Assembly: GCA_948567375.1 (NCBI GenBank)
Contig: OX419762.1
Coordinates: forward strand, 58,385,034 to 58,449,033
Length of the DNA: 64,000 bases
From: Lunularia cruciata
Lineage: Eukaryota; Streptophyta; Marchantiopsida; Lunulariales; Lunulariaceae
Reading direction: 5' to 3'
Each line of letters begins with the position of its first letter. Within the stretch, counting starts at the first letter, position 1. Shown piece after piece: positions 10,886 through 23,100 of the stretch. The notes beneath the pieces are model-generated. The model had not been told where the DNA came from, did no database searches, and saw only the letters and a program-made list of their open reading frames with translations. Position numbers and translations under genes: made by a program.

Positions 10886-11157
10886 TAGCTTGACCATTGT
10901 TGTTTGAGATGTTCATGGTAATGAGTGAAGTGATATATCATTTGATATATGATAATTTATCAAGCTATTTGGTGGATAGGTTGCTATCATGTGACACAAA
11001 AATTGATCTAGATGATGAGTTAGCTTGACCATGGTTGTTTGAGATGCTCATGGTAATGAGTGAAGTGTTATATCATTTGATAAATGATAATTTGTCAAGC
11101 TATTTGATGGATAGGTTGTTATCATGTTACCATAAAAATTGATCTATATGATGAGTT
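10886..11157. repeat. Tandem duplication, two ~135 bp units
   Basis: Copies at 10886-11020 and 11021-11157 both begin TAGCTTGACCATNGTTG and end GATGATGAGTTG or close to it. Each contains an imperfect palindrome around ATATCATTTGATAWATGATA. The two copies differ at roughly one base in twelve. Confidence 0.8.
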
Positions 11158-12880
11158 GGTGCATAAGATGGGGTAAATGAAGAGAGTGCTCTCCAAAACA
11201 AAATTTCACAAGTTATTAAATGCAAATTTTGGCATAGGTTTACTCCTCAAATACTGCATTTGCAAAGTGTGAACTATCTATTGTTCTTAAAGAGAGGTTT
11301 ATGAAGAGAGGAAGTTAGAAGAACACACTACTATATAAATTAAAAGGGAGGACTATTTGAAGGCACAAATATCATAAAGGAACATATTCTATACAAACCA
11401 AGTACTAGTTATAGCAAACCCATCCAAGTATCTTTCCACAATCCATTATAAATGGACTAGAATATAAAACTTGGATACCTTGTACTTCCAATAAGTTGAA
11501 ATCCCCTCTAATGCAATTGCGCACCTTTTGGAAATCAACTTAATTAGGTTGAAAGATGGTTATTACTAGGTGCATTATCTATTTGACTATGGATGCACAT
11601 GGCCAAGTGATCCAAATTATATTTTGAGTTCATTGATGAAGTGCTTATGTGATTTGCACAAATTCAATTGTGATCAATATGATGACCTTGAATTTCACAT
11701 AAGTCAAAGACCATGTGCCTTTCTTGTGCTTTGTTGGATAAGGAAACTTATGGGAAGTTCTTTAATGTGTGAGGATTGATCCCAGAGAGATTCTTTGGTA
11801 TTCTTTTACGTCCAAGCAAAGATGAGGCCAAAGCTTCTTCAAGGATATTTATCAAATGTGATGAATTCAATTCTCTCTTGAACATTAACTCATCCAACTT
11901 AACAAATCAACATAAGATAACAAGGTTGCAATTTCATTGTGCATTGAGTAAAACATTTTAGCAAGAGGTATTTTCAAAACTATGGAGATGGAATTTTGCA
12001 TGGTTGGTCACACATATGAAATTATTGATGCATTTCCTTTTAAATGCATAAAGCTTTAATGAATAAGAATATTATTATACCAATGTAATTTCTTGTTCAA
12101 ATTATCACTATAGAGACTATGAAAATGTACAATGGTAAAAGTTTCATATTTCTTTCTAAAGCTTATATAGCTTATTTTGTATCTAAGATCTCAAGTCAAT
12201 CCAAATTACATTTTGATTTTCATGAGAAATGAAATTCTAGTTTATAAAAATAGTGAGAATTTAAATGTGTCCTTTCTCTCTTCTACTGGTTGGTCAATTT
12301 TGAGAAGGAAAATTTGAAGTCAAAGATTGATTTTTCCAGTAGAGATGCCAATATATGAGTTCATATATAATGCTATGTTTGATCCAAAATCTGTTGAGAT
12401 AAATTTATATCTCAAGAATGGCATGAATCATTTTCAAGAAGTGAATTTTTATAGTGATTTAGACCTAGAATCAGAAAGATATTTAGAATATGTTGGAAAA
12501 TATTTGGAGTAAGTAGTCCTGTTGTTGTAGAGAGATGGAAGATACCAAAAATAGGATATCAAGGAATACCACCAGTTTTGAAATGGATAAAGGCAACTGC
12601 ATGGGATAACAAGAACTAAAAGAAGACCCTGTCTAGCCATGCAAAGAAAAGGCTTAGGGGTGGTAAAATGAGACTAAGCTCCAACAGTATTGGTAAGAGG
12701 AATCTACCTACAACACTTAAGATATCCATGCTATGCAAATTGTATGGTCTACAAACCATTAGAGCATCCAAAGAAACATCACCTAGTGTGATTGCTCTCT
12801 TATGAATTGCGCCAACAAATGCTCTTTATAGAGCAACAGACACATGTTGTATTAAATATGAGAGCTAGAATGATACCCCT
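11158..12880. other. AT-rich stretch, no gene recognised
   Basis: Two plus-strand open frames of 61-69 codons (11570-11779 and 12327-12512) show no known motif and no homologous partner elsewhere in the window. I treat them as unsupported. The rest is AT-rich with no visible repeat boundary. Confidence 0.35.
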
Positions 12881-15150
12881 TTGATGTTTATAATGATACG
12901 GCCTTGCATACTTTGTGACAAATGTATCAAATGCTACATCCATCACCATATAACTCCAAGGTTAGAGGAGCAAAGAGGTGACCTCACCCTATACATGGAG
13001 ATCTTGCTTGCTGCTACTTTGCTCACCACCCATCCAAGAGGATGTGTGATCAATCACTCCAAAACTACAGCATGTGTAAGGTATGCAACCACAATATGCA
13101 CAATTGTCACTTGATCATCTTGGACCAAGTATAAGACTACCTTGACTCATGTCATTTGCAAAGCATACCAATGCTCCCTCCAAGCAAGATATCCAGTCTC
13201 TCGTACCATGAAAAATACTATATCCTTAATAGAATTATGGGTAGCTATCCTCTTTGTCTTCCAAAAGCATACCATGTCATATGGACCATTGCTACATCTG
13301 ATGTAGAACCACACTCACAAGTGAGTAATGAAGAAAGGATGGGTGGACCAAACCTAGGCAGAACCTCATCACTGTAGAGAAGGTAGCTAGAGCAAGTTAA
13401 AATGACTAAATGCATGGTCAAGCTAGGATCCAAGAGCCTACATCCTTGCTACAAGAAGAGCAAAGTTGTGCTCTAGTAGAACAAAGAATGGTTGAGTCAA
13501 CTAACAAAGAATGTTACATATGCTAAAACTATCAATCCACCAAAGAAGATTGCACACCTCAGGTCCAATCTAACAATAGGGAAGCAAAGGAAGGAAGGTC
13601 CTCTTGAGCTTGTGGAGATAAATTGTCTCTTGTATGCCACAATAACATCTAAAGAGAAAAAATATCTATCTTCCACCTTGGTCACATACATCTCAAAGAC
13701 TAGCCTATTGGTAACCACAAAATGGGAGAAAAGTAGATGTGTCAAGAGAGCACAACTACCCAAAAATGCTATAGGTGACATCTTGCCCATAGATAGTAAG
13801 CCTATCTCTCCACAAGAGATTGATAAAAATGTCTACCTTTCTCCCAAATCCCTTGTCACATACTCAAATATCATTGATCTTATGATATCACAAAAGACAC
13901 CCATAATCCTCCTATCAAATGCTCTTAGATGTAATAAGAAAGTCAAAAAAGAAGAATTATGCAAAGAAGATACATTGGTCTATGGGCAAGACCAGAGGAG
14001 ATTATATAAAATTCAATCTATGGATCTCCCAATAGAAGGAGGTCATCCACATGAAGAATATCCTCTACAAGAGCTCCATCAAGGAAGTGTGTGAAAAAAT
14101 CCATGGATCCTACTAGCAATCCAAGAATAAGTAGGCCATATGTAGATATGATACACCACTCTAGAAGTTAGAGGTAAGGAGGAGTACCTAAGGAGACATG
14201 CTTTACACTTTGACACCTTGACTCTCAAGATAAAGCTTGGTAGTCAAATGATCAAAGGCTTTCCTGTTTGGTCTATGGGGCCCATGATGTGTGTTTCATC
14301 TGCCAAGGAGAGAAATACATAACTTATCATGGCCAAAGTAGTAAATAAAAGTGCTCTAAAGTAAGCTATGGAAATAAAGGTCTCTCTAAAGGATGTCCCT
14401 TTTTTGAACCAATAATACACTCCCTCATGTGAGAAACCATTGTAGTAATGACGAGAAGAGAGAGAGAGAGCCATAAAAATACTACACAAAAGGAATAAGA
14501 CTCATCAAGGATCCATTGGCCTCCCTAAGCTCTCTAAAGATAAATGTACATAAGACAATATTAAAAGCATTATAAACATCCACCTATAGAAAACCCACTT
14601 TGGATGAATATTTAGGAGTACTTTGATGCCTAGAGATATACCTTCACAACCTCCAAGTATAAAAACTTCAAATTGATGTGGATTGAGGTGTTTTCAAAAG
14701 TGAGAATGATGTTGAAAGACAATGGTATGGCTAACAAGACACAAAAAGAACTCCCCAATAGCAATTTTTCTAATATCTCCATGTCTTTCTCCATTGCAAG
14801 AAGTCAACTAGCACCTAAGACATGATGAACTTATGTAGGAATCTCTCCACTTGCTGCTATTATAGACACTTGAAATAGCTCAATAAAACCTCTAGAGGGA
14901 TCGTATGGCTAGAAGCAATCTCTCATATACCATCCTTGACAAATCTCCTAAGGAGAGACATGAGGTAGTGCATAATACGTATGTAAAAAGAAATCTATCA
15001 AGACATAAATTCTACTCAAGCTAATAATCTAAGATCTCTAATGGTACTTCCTCTCTTACAATATGATGTAATAAACATAAGGTAGAGATAGTCTCATCAA
15101 TGGGACTAGCCATAGAAAAGGATGTAGGGCTCATGGTACTCTACTATACT
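12880..15150 (-). pseudogene. Decayed LINE-like (non-LTR) reverse transcriptase
   Basis: Several minus-strand frames, read right to left, show ordered RT blocks: GKDMEI followed by a block resembling PIGEVF (about 14820-14740); the palm motif A VDVYNAFN (14559-14583); a GTS-FRETF block in the position of the usual GTRQGDP, then AYFRAL; the catalytic-loop motif LADETHIMGP (14277-14303, canonical ADD with the second Asp changed to Glu); then a VEDILHVDDLLLLGDP block (about 14075-14030) and APIAFLGSCAL-like sequence near 13760. This resembles a plant RT family that I recall carrying LADDTHIVGP. Stops and shifts are frequent. The boundaries are approximate because no poly-A tail or target duplication was found. 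Confidence 0.55.
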
Positions 15151-15928
15151 CTCCTACCTGACCTATAGCCTACATTATCATAATCAAGTGGAATATGTAG
15201 TATCATATAGTTGAACCTATCTCTTAATGTGCAGCCCAAATAGACTCCTCCTAAAGGGTAGCCCAATGTCAAGATTACAAAGGTAAGAGAGCATTTCAAG
15301 CACAAAAGAGAAACTTGTCATGAGCATGAACAAACATGGATAAGTGGAAGAAGGCAGAATAGATCAATGAAGAGAAGAGATCAAAAGTGAACTTCATGCT
15401 TGGGATGTGGAAATAATGACATTAAAAGATGAGTTGGAGCAAGCCCAAATCAAGATTGTTATTGATGAACTCAAAAATGGTAACTACAAGGAGATTCATA
15501 TGAAGGAGTTCACAAAATGGATTAACTAATAGGAGGAGAGAGAAGAACTCATCCATGTAATAGTACAGTAGAAGTTGGAAGGAGAGATTCAAGCTAGGCA
15601 TGTAATTGTGGAGGAGGAACAATCAACAGTGCTAGCAACAATGGAAGCCATAGCAATTTAGAGGTTGAGCACATAAAGAAGGCAAACACTCTTCCTCATT
15701 AGGTCTAACTATGATCCATTTTCAAGGCCTAATTCATTTGTTTAGGCCTCCAAAATTGACTTTGAAGTTTTCAAGGTGTTTTTGGCTCCTATACTATTAG
15801 TGGAAGTATCTTTTTGGTAACACCTCTATCTAATCTACTTATTACATCATATATAACATACTTCTAGATGTTAATAAGCCAATTTTCACCTCTACATAAT
15901 ATGTCTAGTTATTGGTATTATAGCTAAT
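15150..15928. other. Unassigned stretch with a possible plus-strand coiled-coil relic
   Basis: Around 15415-15520 and on to 15650 the plus strand reads as a charged, helical peptide (for example DELEQAQIKIVIDELKNG), interrupted by stops. It could be a relic of a gag or coiled-coil gene. There is no partner in the window to support this. The remainder is AT-rich and unassigned. Confidence 0.3.
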
Positions 15929-16099
15929 TGGAAATCTTCTTGAGAAGCTTCCTTCTAGAAACTGCATATTTGGCATGCAAGCTAAGCTAGTCAAGAAGCT
16001 TCCTCCTAAAAGTCACCATTTGGTTACACATTACCCAATACTTGGAGGTACAAGTAGCTTTATAGATGTTTCTAGAATATTTTAATAATTCTTGGCTAA
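15929..16099 (-). repeat. Remnant of the 3' LTR of ALPHA copy A2
   Basis: The sequence keeps the ALPHA LTR blocks CTTGAGAAGCTTCCTTCTAG, GGCATGCAAGCTAAGCTAGT and TTCTAGAATATT in order. It lacks both LTR ends. About 50 bp of unrelated sequence (16005-16060) interrupts it. The polypurine tract and chromodomain C-terminus that should lie to its right are also gone, so a deletion removed this junction. Confidence 0.7.
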
Positions 16100-17414
16100 T
16101 CATGATCATTGATAGGGACAAGAGGAGGGGGAGGTTGGACTCAAGAGGAAAAGGAAGGGGGTTAAGAACAAAGGGTTTCAATTTGGAAACATGAAAGACA
16201 AGATGGATACGCATATGACAAGGCAAGGCAAGTCGATAAGCAACAAGAGAGACAATTTTGGTGACATCAAAGGATCCTATCCAATTAGAGCAAAGTTTAT
16301 AAACTTGGATATCAAGCGGGAGAGGGAGGTTACTAGAAGATAGCATGACTTTATCACCGACTTCAAAGGTGAGATCATGATGATGGTGGTCTGCATATTG
16401 TTTTTGACAATTTTGAGCAACAAGGAGGTGAGATTTGGCTTGTTGGAGAGATTGGGATATAGTGGTCAAGAATGTTGAAGTATGAGGAACCTGAGATGGA
16501 GGGCAGAGCAAGAAGAGAATCTGGAACAAGTGGATCTTGGCCAAAATTGAGAAGAAAGGAGAACATCCGGTGTTTGCCTGTTTGGAATTGTTGTAGGCAA
16601 ATTATGCAATTACAAGACATTCATCCCAATTGGTATGGTGGACAGTGATGAAGGCATGCAACATATCTTCCAATGTACAATTTGCACATTTGGTTTGTCC
16701 ATCAGTTTGAGGATGATAGGCCGTGGAAAAAGCAAGCTTGGTCCCAAGTATCTAGAAGAGTGCTTGCCAAAACCTCTCGGTAAATTGAGGATTGTGATTG
16801 GAGATGAGTACATGTGGCATCCCATGATGCTTGAAGACATTGTCAAAGTAAATTTGTGCTAAGGTTGGAGCATCCATGGTATCACAAGTTGGTGCCAAGT
16901 GGATTTGCTCACTAAGCTTATCCACAAAAACCACAATTGTTGTGTGTCCTTGCTTTGTCTTGGGTAAGGATGTGATGAGATCCAAGCTCACATGCTCCCA
17001 TCAAGCAAATGGAATGGCAAGTGGTTGAAGGAGTCCACTCAACTTTTGGTTGATGGCCTTGTTGTGATGGCATCTCTCACACAATCAGACAAATTCTTGA
17101 ACATCACACATCATGTTGGGCCACCACCATTAGCGTTTGAGGGTACCCAAGGTGTTTTCTACACCCATGTAACCAGCTATGGATAAATCATAGGCTTCTT
17201 AAAGGTGCACACATTGAAGATCCCCTTTGGCTGGAACATAGACCCAATCCTCATGGAATAGAAGGCCCTCCTTGATGGAGAAGGTGTTGTACTCCTTGTT
17301 GCATACTATAAGGTGACCATGTACCATTTGTATCTTGTTGTAGAGTTGACTAAAACTCATTTTGGACCTTGGAGTCAATTGACACTATTGTAATTGCTGT
17401 TGTGATAAGAGCAA
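16100..17414 (-). pseudogene. ALPHA integrase and partial chromodomain linker, A2
   Basis: Reading leftward from 17414, the zinc-binding end is degraded. The core follows with SLDLITSLPKTKQGHTT (first Asp present), LISNHNP (second-Asp region altered from LISDRDP), a disrupted third block, and the GPF module (WIGSFDV, F-KL-PF) to about 16160. The right end at 17414 is where GAMMA entered. The matching RNase H/integrase junction continues at 30154. Not functional. Confidence 0.8.
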
Positions 17415-20400
17415 TGTGAAAACCCGGCAAATATCACTTTTGCAGTAATCAAGTAAGTAAAGTTTGTTCCCACAGAGATATTGGTTGGAAATTTCCAAAT
17501 ACAAAGCAAGCAATAGCAATGTAGTTCTTCTTAGTTGCATCTTTAGTCTCTCAAGTAGAGACCACACCCAAAAGAGAGTAACAAGCACTGACTCACAGTC
17601 TTGTCATGACAATTGGTCACACTTAATCACAACTCCATCAAATCTTTCCAAACAATCTTGATTGTGATGATTCAAGCTCTCTTGAAAATGACACTTCACT
17701 GCAAAATGACTTTGCCTCAGAATTGTGTTCCACCCCTCCACTGAAGGCACAACTTCCTCGATCAAAATTGCTTCACATCAACTTTGTGCTGCACTTACAA
17801 ATGTAGAATACTACCAACACTACAATTCCTCTCAGATCTATCAAGGCATTACTTCAATTGCACTTCACTCAAGATCAAACACAAAGAATGAATATCAAGG
17901 CTACGGAATCCAACATCCACCAAGCACACTGACTTGCACTTTGAAATTCTCCTCACACTCACAAACACAAGTACAATGTTGATACTCAAAATCAAGCTCA
18001 AGCAACGAGCACTGAAATTAGCACTTTGCTTTATCTATTCTCAGAAATTATGAGCATTGAACAACATATGATTGCAAATGCCACTCTTAAATAGTGAAGC
18101 AAACAACAATTCTAACAACTATACTGTTCTATAACAACTCTTCTAACTTGCAGATCTGAAATGACAAAGCACCTCTTCATATCTGCCTCTTCAAATCTCA
18201 AATCTATTACTAATCCAATCCAATGTCTACTTCTTCCTCGGCTTTCAATCCCGATCTTGAAGTAACTTCAGTCACTACTACTCTATCCTCGGGTTTCACA
18301 ACTTCTAATTCCTTTACCAATTCTACTACTTCTTCTTCCTGATCTGCAATTACACTAGTGGGTAATCCATCTAACTCCTTATCTCCCAACCCACTCTTCT
18401 CTAATATCTCCGATGGTAACTCTGAAGACATTAGCACTCCTATGATATCTACTTTGGGTTTTTCTCTTACATCCTTCTGAAGTTTATCTATCTCTAATTT
18501 CACTAAGTCTAATCTAATTGTGATATTGTCTTCTACTTCCAATATCTTTCTATCTACACGAGCTCTAAGACTCATGAGTAAAGCATTCAAATCTTTATCC
18601 TTTTCATTCTCCTCCTTGTCTCTTGCACCAATAACTTCAACTGGTGCAGTCTCATTTCTTCAATTTGCACGCCGGCTTCTACACTTAGCATCGCATTCAT
18701 TTTGATCACAATCTCCTTCAATGGCTCTAGTTGCATTTTTCTCTCCCGTTCTCAATCTGCAAGCCAATCTTCTCTATACATTGCCAATTCCGCTTTGAAC
18801 TCAGCTTTCACAGTCTCCTTCTCCTTCTCCTCTTGCACAATCTTCCCCACTTGATTGCGAAGTAACTCTCTCAATCTTTCTTCCTCTTTGTATCTTGCTG
18901 TCAACTCTCTTTTGCCAGAGCTGCTTCTTCTCTTCTACACTCTCCATCACTCTTTTGAGCTCTTGCTCTTTCTCTGCTACTCTTGCTATAGCATGGATAA
19001 TTTCTAATCTTGAATTAGCAAACTGCTTCAAGATTTTGTACTCAGATACTTACCTTTCCCTTGTTATGTCACTCTACTTTATGAGTTCTTCTCTACTCCT
19101 CGCTTCTCTCTTCAAGTTCTCAATCACTAGATTTTGTACTACTACATCTACTTGCAATGCTTCTCTTTCCTCCTCACCTTGGATTATACCCTTCTTTAAT
19201 TCCGAGTTCTCCTCTTCTAATTGAGCTAACACCTGCAACACAGTCTTGACCTTTGGACACTTTGACCGCATCTCCTTCTTCTTGTGCTCTAATTTCACCA
19301 ACAATGGGCACACAACCTCCCGCAGATACTCTACTCCTTCACTCAGAATTACTTCAGCTTGCGGACTATCTCCTTCTTCACCTCTTCCTCACTTGACACT
19401 TGCTTTCTAAGCCACAATCGCCTTATAGGAATGGATTCTTTGCTCCCCAAAATTCCATCCTCCTCTTCTCTTATCTTACTTGGCCATGCTCCATACTTCA
19501 CCTTACATCTAGAACAAACTCCCCTTTGAATTGTAACTCTTTCTCCTCTTGTTTTGGAACTTCGTCTTCTAGTTTTGAGTTACCTTTCTCCTTTGTCTCC
19601 ATCTTGACTTCCTCCTCTTCGAGTACCGATTTCATCTCCACTCCATCATCATTGTCATTACTCGTGTCTCCACTCTGCAGCATGAACTCGGGTTCTTCCT
19701 CCCTCTCCTAGTCTTTGGACTTGCACTCGATTTCTCCTTCCAACTCTTCTTCCAATGATGTGATTACCACCAGTTCTTTCCTCAGGTTTACCTTTCTAGC
19801 CTTCTGAGGTCACACTTTCTCTACTTCTTCTTCTCCTTGTCGACTCCTCTTCTTTGACTTTGGAGTGCTTGCTTCCAATTTTGCACTTTGCCCCGTTTGT
19901 ACATAGTACTCATCACTGTTCTTGATCTAAAGAATGTATTGCTGGTCCTCTGCATTGACATCTCTTCTCAAGTTGGGATGGAAATGGGACACCATCTTAT
20001 TTTGCTCCGCCACATTGAGCAAGTTCAGCCCCATATAGAAATGGGCTGCAAATGGCACAATGTCATGTCAAGGCAACTTGTCCCGCAAATTCCACACTAT
20101 CTGTCTTGTCCTCTAATGAAGACACTTTGCCCAGTTAATTGGCTCTCCTACAAACATCTTATGGAAGAACACCGCTTGGTGCTTCATCACATAAGTCTTT
20201 CTCTACGGCTTCAAGATTGCCATTCGAGCACTCACAATCCCTCTCTTGTCAGGATCCTTATAGCTCTCCACTTTGTAGCCATTCTTTATGCACTTTGAAG
20301 AGAAGGCATCTCTCACTTCTTGGGTTTCTTTGTCTACTTCTCCCTTCCCCAAGAACGTGGCACCATGCTTTATGCTTGCTTCTCTCTCGAGTACTAACCT

Positions 20401-21205
20401 CCAATCTGACTCTATCCATCGAGCCGGATTTCCTCTCTTCCATTCTTCCTAAGGGCCATCAAGACACTTATTCTTGATGATCTCAGTCATAAAACCTAGA
20501 AAACTAACATTCCAGTTCTATGCCAAGAAGGTGATCCAAAGCCTACTCAAGATCTCAATTCTTGCGATCACATCTAACCTTAGAATCACATGATTTCTCA
20601 CTGCAAATTTGGAGTTCTTCTTCCCACCTCCCATCTTTCTCTCTTCCACTCTGGGTTGGGGACTATTCTTCCTATTGATTCCCGGATTAACTCTCTTGAC
20701 TTCCTCTCGACGCACTAGCGCATCTTTGACTATACTTCCCTTCCCACAATCTCCTACAGGCCGACTTCTTAACGGCAATAGGAAATTGCTTGTCATCACT
20801 TTATCTTTGGCCCAATTTTTATAGAGTTGTGCCTTCTTTGTCTTTCTTCAATTCAAGTTTCTACCAAGAAATGATACCTCTTGCATGCTCTTGTCCTTGT
20901 CAAGTGTCCTTCACGTGTATAATTGCTATTTTTGAACGGTACCTTCTTGAATGTTTTGCCCCAAAGGAAAGTTGTTACACTGTCCTTGCCTCAGGTTGAG
21001 CACCCCCAAGACAAAGACTCCTTACTTTGGGTTGTATGATGATAGGGCAATTCTGATTACCTTGCCTTATGACCCAAAGTCATGTTCTCTTGGGTTACAT
21101 CCCAAGGACACTTTTCTTTGCCTTCTTTGGCCATACACATGCAATTTGACTTCTCTGTACACTTCTTCTTCATAATTGAGAAAAAAACAAAAATGTGGGT
21201 ACCAC
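17415..21205 (-). repeat. 3' LTR of GAMMA, 3791 bp, carries a coding region
   Basis: The LTR is defined by TG...CA ends, the target duplication on its left and the polypurine tract on its right. It is homologous throughout to 27374-30153 but about 1 kb longer. The difference comes from two segments absent from the other LTR (about 17785-18260 and 19225-19755). It holds the longest version of the LTR-internal coding region described separately. Confidence 0.9.
18210..20799 (-). pseudogene. LTR-internal coiled-coil protein gene of GAMMA (3' LTR copy)
   Basis: Reading minus strand from the start at 20799, consecutive open pieces (20799-20518, 20443-20258, about 20130-19890, 19683-19498, 19313-19074, 19031-18801, 18590-18210) add up to roughly 860 codons with few interruptions. 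The order is: a basic N-terminal part (RVEERKMGGGKKNSK), a globular part (DIVPFAAHFYMGLNLLNVAE), a Lys/Arg-rich stretch (KSKKRSRQGEEEVEKV), an acidic stretch (SVLEEEEVKMETKEK), and a long coiled coil (heptad-like LEEENSELKKGI, ENLKREARSREEL, AEKEQELKRVMESVEEKK, DRKILEVEDNITIRLDLVK). I do not recognise the family. It lies in element sense inside the LTR, which is unusual. Confidence 0.65.
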
Positions 21206-21220
21206 ATACCTCCTCCCTCA
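21206..21220 (-). other. Polypurine tract of GAMMA
   Basis: Immediately inside the 3' LTR the minus strand reads GAGGGAGGAGGTA. This purine run is the expected primer for plus-strand DNA synthesis and supports the LTR boundary at 21205. Confidence 0.8.
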
Positions 21221-22433
21221 AATGTGAGTGTCCTCATGAACATAGACTTCGAGTGTCTTAGAGACTTCTGAGTCTATGGTCCAATATCTCCGAACTCTCC
21301 ACCCGTTTACTTGAGTGGCAAAAGGATTGCCTTTTAGGTCTGCAAGTTGAATGGACCCATTCTCATAAAGATGAAGAACTTGATAAGGCCCCATCCATCT
21401 CAAATGTAGCTTGCCTGGAAAAAATATTCAGCAATTGTCGTATAATAAAACCAAATCTCCTTTGTGAATAGTCACAGGCTTGATGTGCTTATTGTGCCTG
21501 ACTTTCCTTTGCTCTTGTACTTCTTTTGTGGTTTGCATTGCATTGTCTCTTTTTTCTTCTAACCACATCAGTTGATGGATCCAAAGATCCTGGCTTTCTT
21601 GCTCCGACAGTCATTCTTTGCAAAGAATCCAATAGATTGGTACTTCAAATTCAATTGGTAGTATGGGATGCAAGCCATATGTCAAGACGTATGGAGTTTG
21701 TTTGGTTGTGATCTTTTCTGTTGTTTGATATGCCCACAACACAATTGGTAATTTTGTATCCCAATCATAGGTATAATTGACAGTCACCTTATTTAGAATT
21801 TTGCAAAGTAACCCATTCTCCTTTTCCATTAAGCCATTTGCTTTTGGGTTATAAGGAGTCATCTTCCAATGTTTAATCTGGAAGTATTTTGTTAATGCTT
21901 CCAGCACAGAGTTCAAAAAATGTGTCCTTCTATCACAAATTCCAGAGGACATCCGTATCGGGAGATGACGTTTTGAAAGAAAAATTCTGCCATTGTTTCT
22001 GCATCATCTCTACGGGTTGCTTTAGCTTCAACCATCTTGGTAGCATAGTTAGTGCATACCAAGATGTATCTCTTCCTTGTGACTCAGATCACTGGTTGAA
22101 TGGGACCCACAAATCAATTCCCCATTTCTCAAATGGGGCCAAGGGTAAAATTGGTCTCAAAGGCCATTGAGAAGTAGCCGTTGGCTTTCACGTTCTCTAA
22201 CAAGCATCATAGCTTTGGATATGGGCATGCATGTCTTTGTACATCATAGGCCACCAATACCCCAAAGAAAGAATCTTCTTTACTATATTCTTCAGAACAT
22301 AGTGTCCACTCAATGCTTTGGAGTGTAAAGACTCAATTATACCTCCAACTTCATATGATTCCAAGCATTGCCAAAGTACTTTGTCTTTGCCCATCTTGAA
22401 TAAAATGTTGTGTTTTAGTTGATACGGCCCCAT
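21218..22433 (-). pseudogene. GAMMA integrase
   Basis: The N-terminal zinc module is at 22433-22197 (SLHSKALSGHYVLKNIV, YWWPMMYKDMHAHIQSYDAC). In the catalytic core, the second-aspartate block reads CDRRTHFLN instead of the usual DRGTHF (Asp kept, neighbouring Gly lost). The third-residue block reads NGLMEKENGLL, with Glu kept. The C-terminal domain (21403-21218) has the MGPYQVLHLYENGSIQLADLKG pattern. There is no chromodomain. Stops separate the pieces. Confidence 0.8.
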
Positions 22434-22537
22434 TTTCTTGAGAAAGATTGCCTCCTACTCTGGGTCCAGCCCTTCAGGACACTAGAGAGTATGCAAATAA
22501 TGATATTCGGCTGCATACCTCGTCCTTCGCATTGCTA

Positions 22538-23100
22538 TTAATTGATATAACTCTTCATCAGGGAACCTATTGTTGATTCCCATTCCTGGTCTTGTGTTTC
22601 TAACCTAGACAAGAAGTCCGCATTCAAATGCAAAGCCCCCTTCCGTACTTGTACAGTATATGTGAATTCTTGTAACAACAAGATCCATGTTGCAATTTTC
22701 CTGGACAAATCTGCCTTCTTGACCAAATGTTGCAATGCGTAATGGTCAACATAGAAGACGAACTCATATCCCAATGGGTAGTGGCAAAATTTCTTGCAGG
22801 CGTACACCATTCCGAGTGCTTCTCTTTCAATCATCTAATAGTTCTTTTTGGAAATTGAAAGTTGTTGGCTGGCGTAGTAGATTGGGTAATCTTTCTTCTT
22901 GTTGTCCTTCCGGCTCAAGACTACTCCAATTGCCATGGACAAAGTAACCACATATACATGAAAAGGGACGTCCCAATTTGGGGTCCTCATGACTGGTGCT
23001 TCAACCAATTTCTTCTTCAATACCTGGAAAGCTTCTTCTTGATTTGCTTCTCATAGGTAGTCTTTGGATTTCTTGAAAAGCTTTGTAAGGAGTGCTGCAA
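22538..23100 (-). pseudogene. GAMMA RNase H
   Basis: Blocks seen are: PNWDVPFHVYVVTLSMAIGVVLS (first catalytic Asp position degraded), YPIYYASQQLSISKKNYxxxEREALGMVYACKKFCHYPLG (with the catalytic Glu), and FYVDHYALQHLV, ending LHLNADFLSRLE. It lies between RT and integrase as expected. The frame is interrupted by a stop at 22835. Confidence 0.8.

Noticed and set aside
11570-12512. Short plus-strand open frames as small genes
   Set aside because: There is no motif, no conserved copy in the window, and AT-rich surroundings in which frames of this length arise by chance.
13492-14094. 200-codon plus-strand open frame as a possible host gene
   Set aside because: It lies antisense to ordered RT blocks of the LINE-like relic, has no recognisable motif, and has low-complexity composition expected of a shadow frame.
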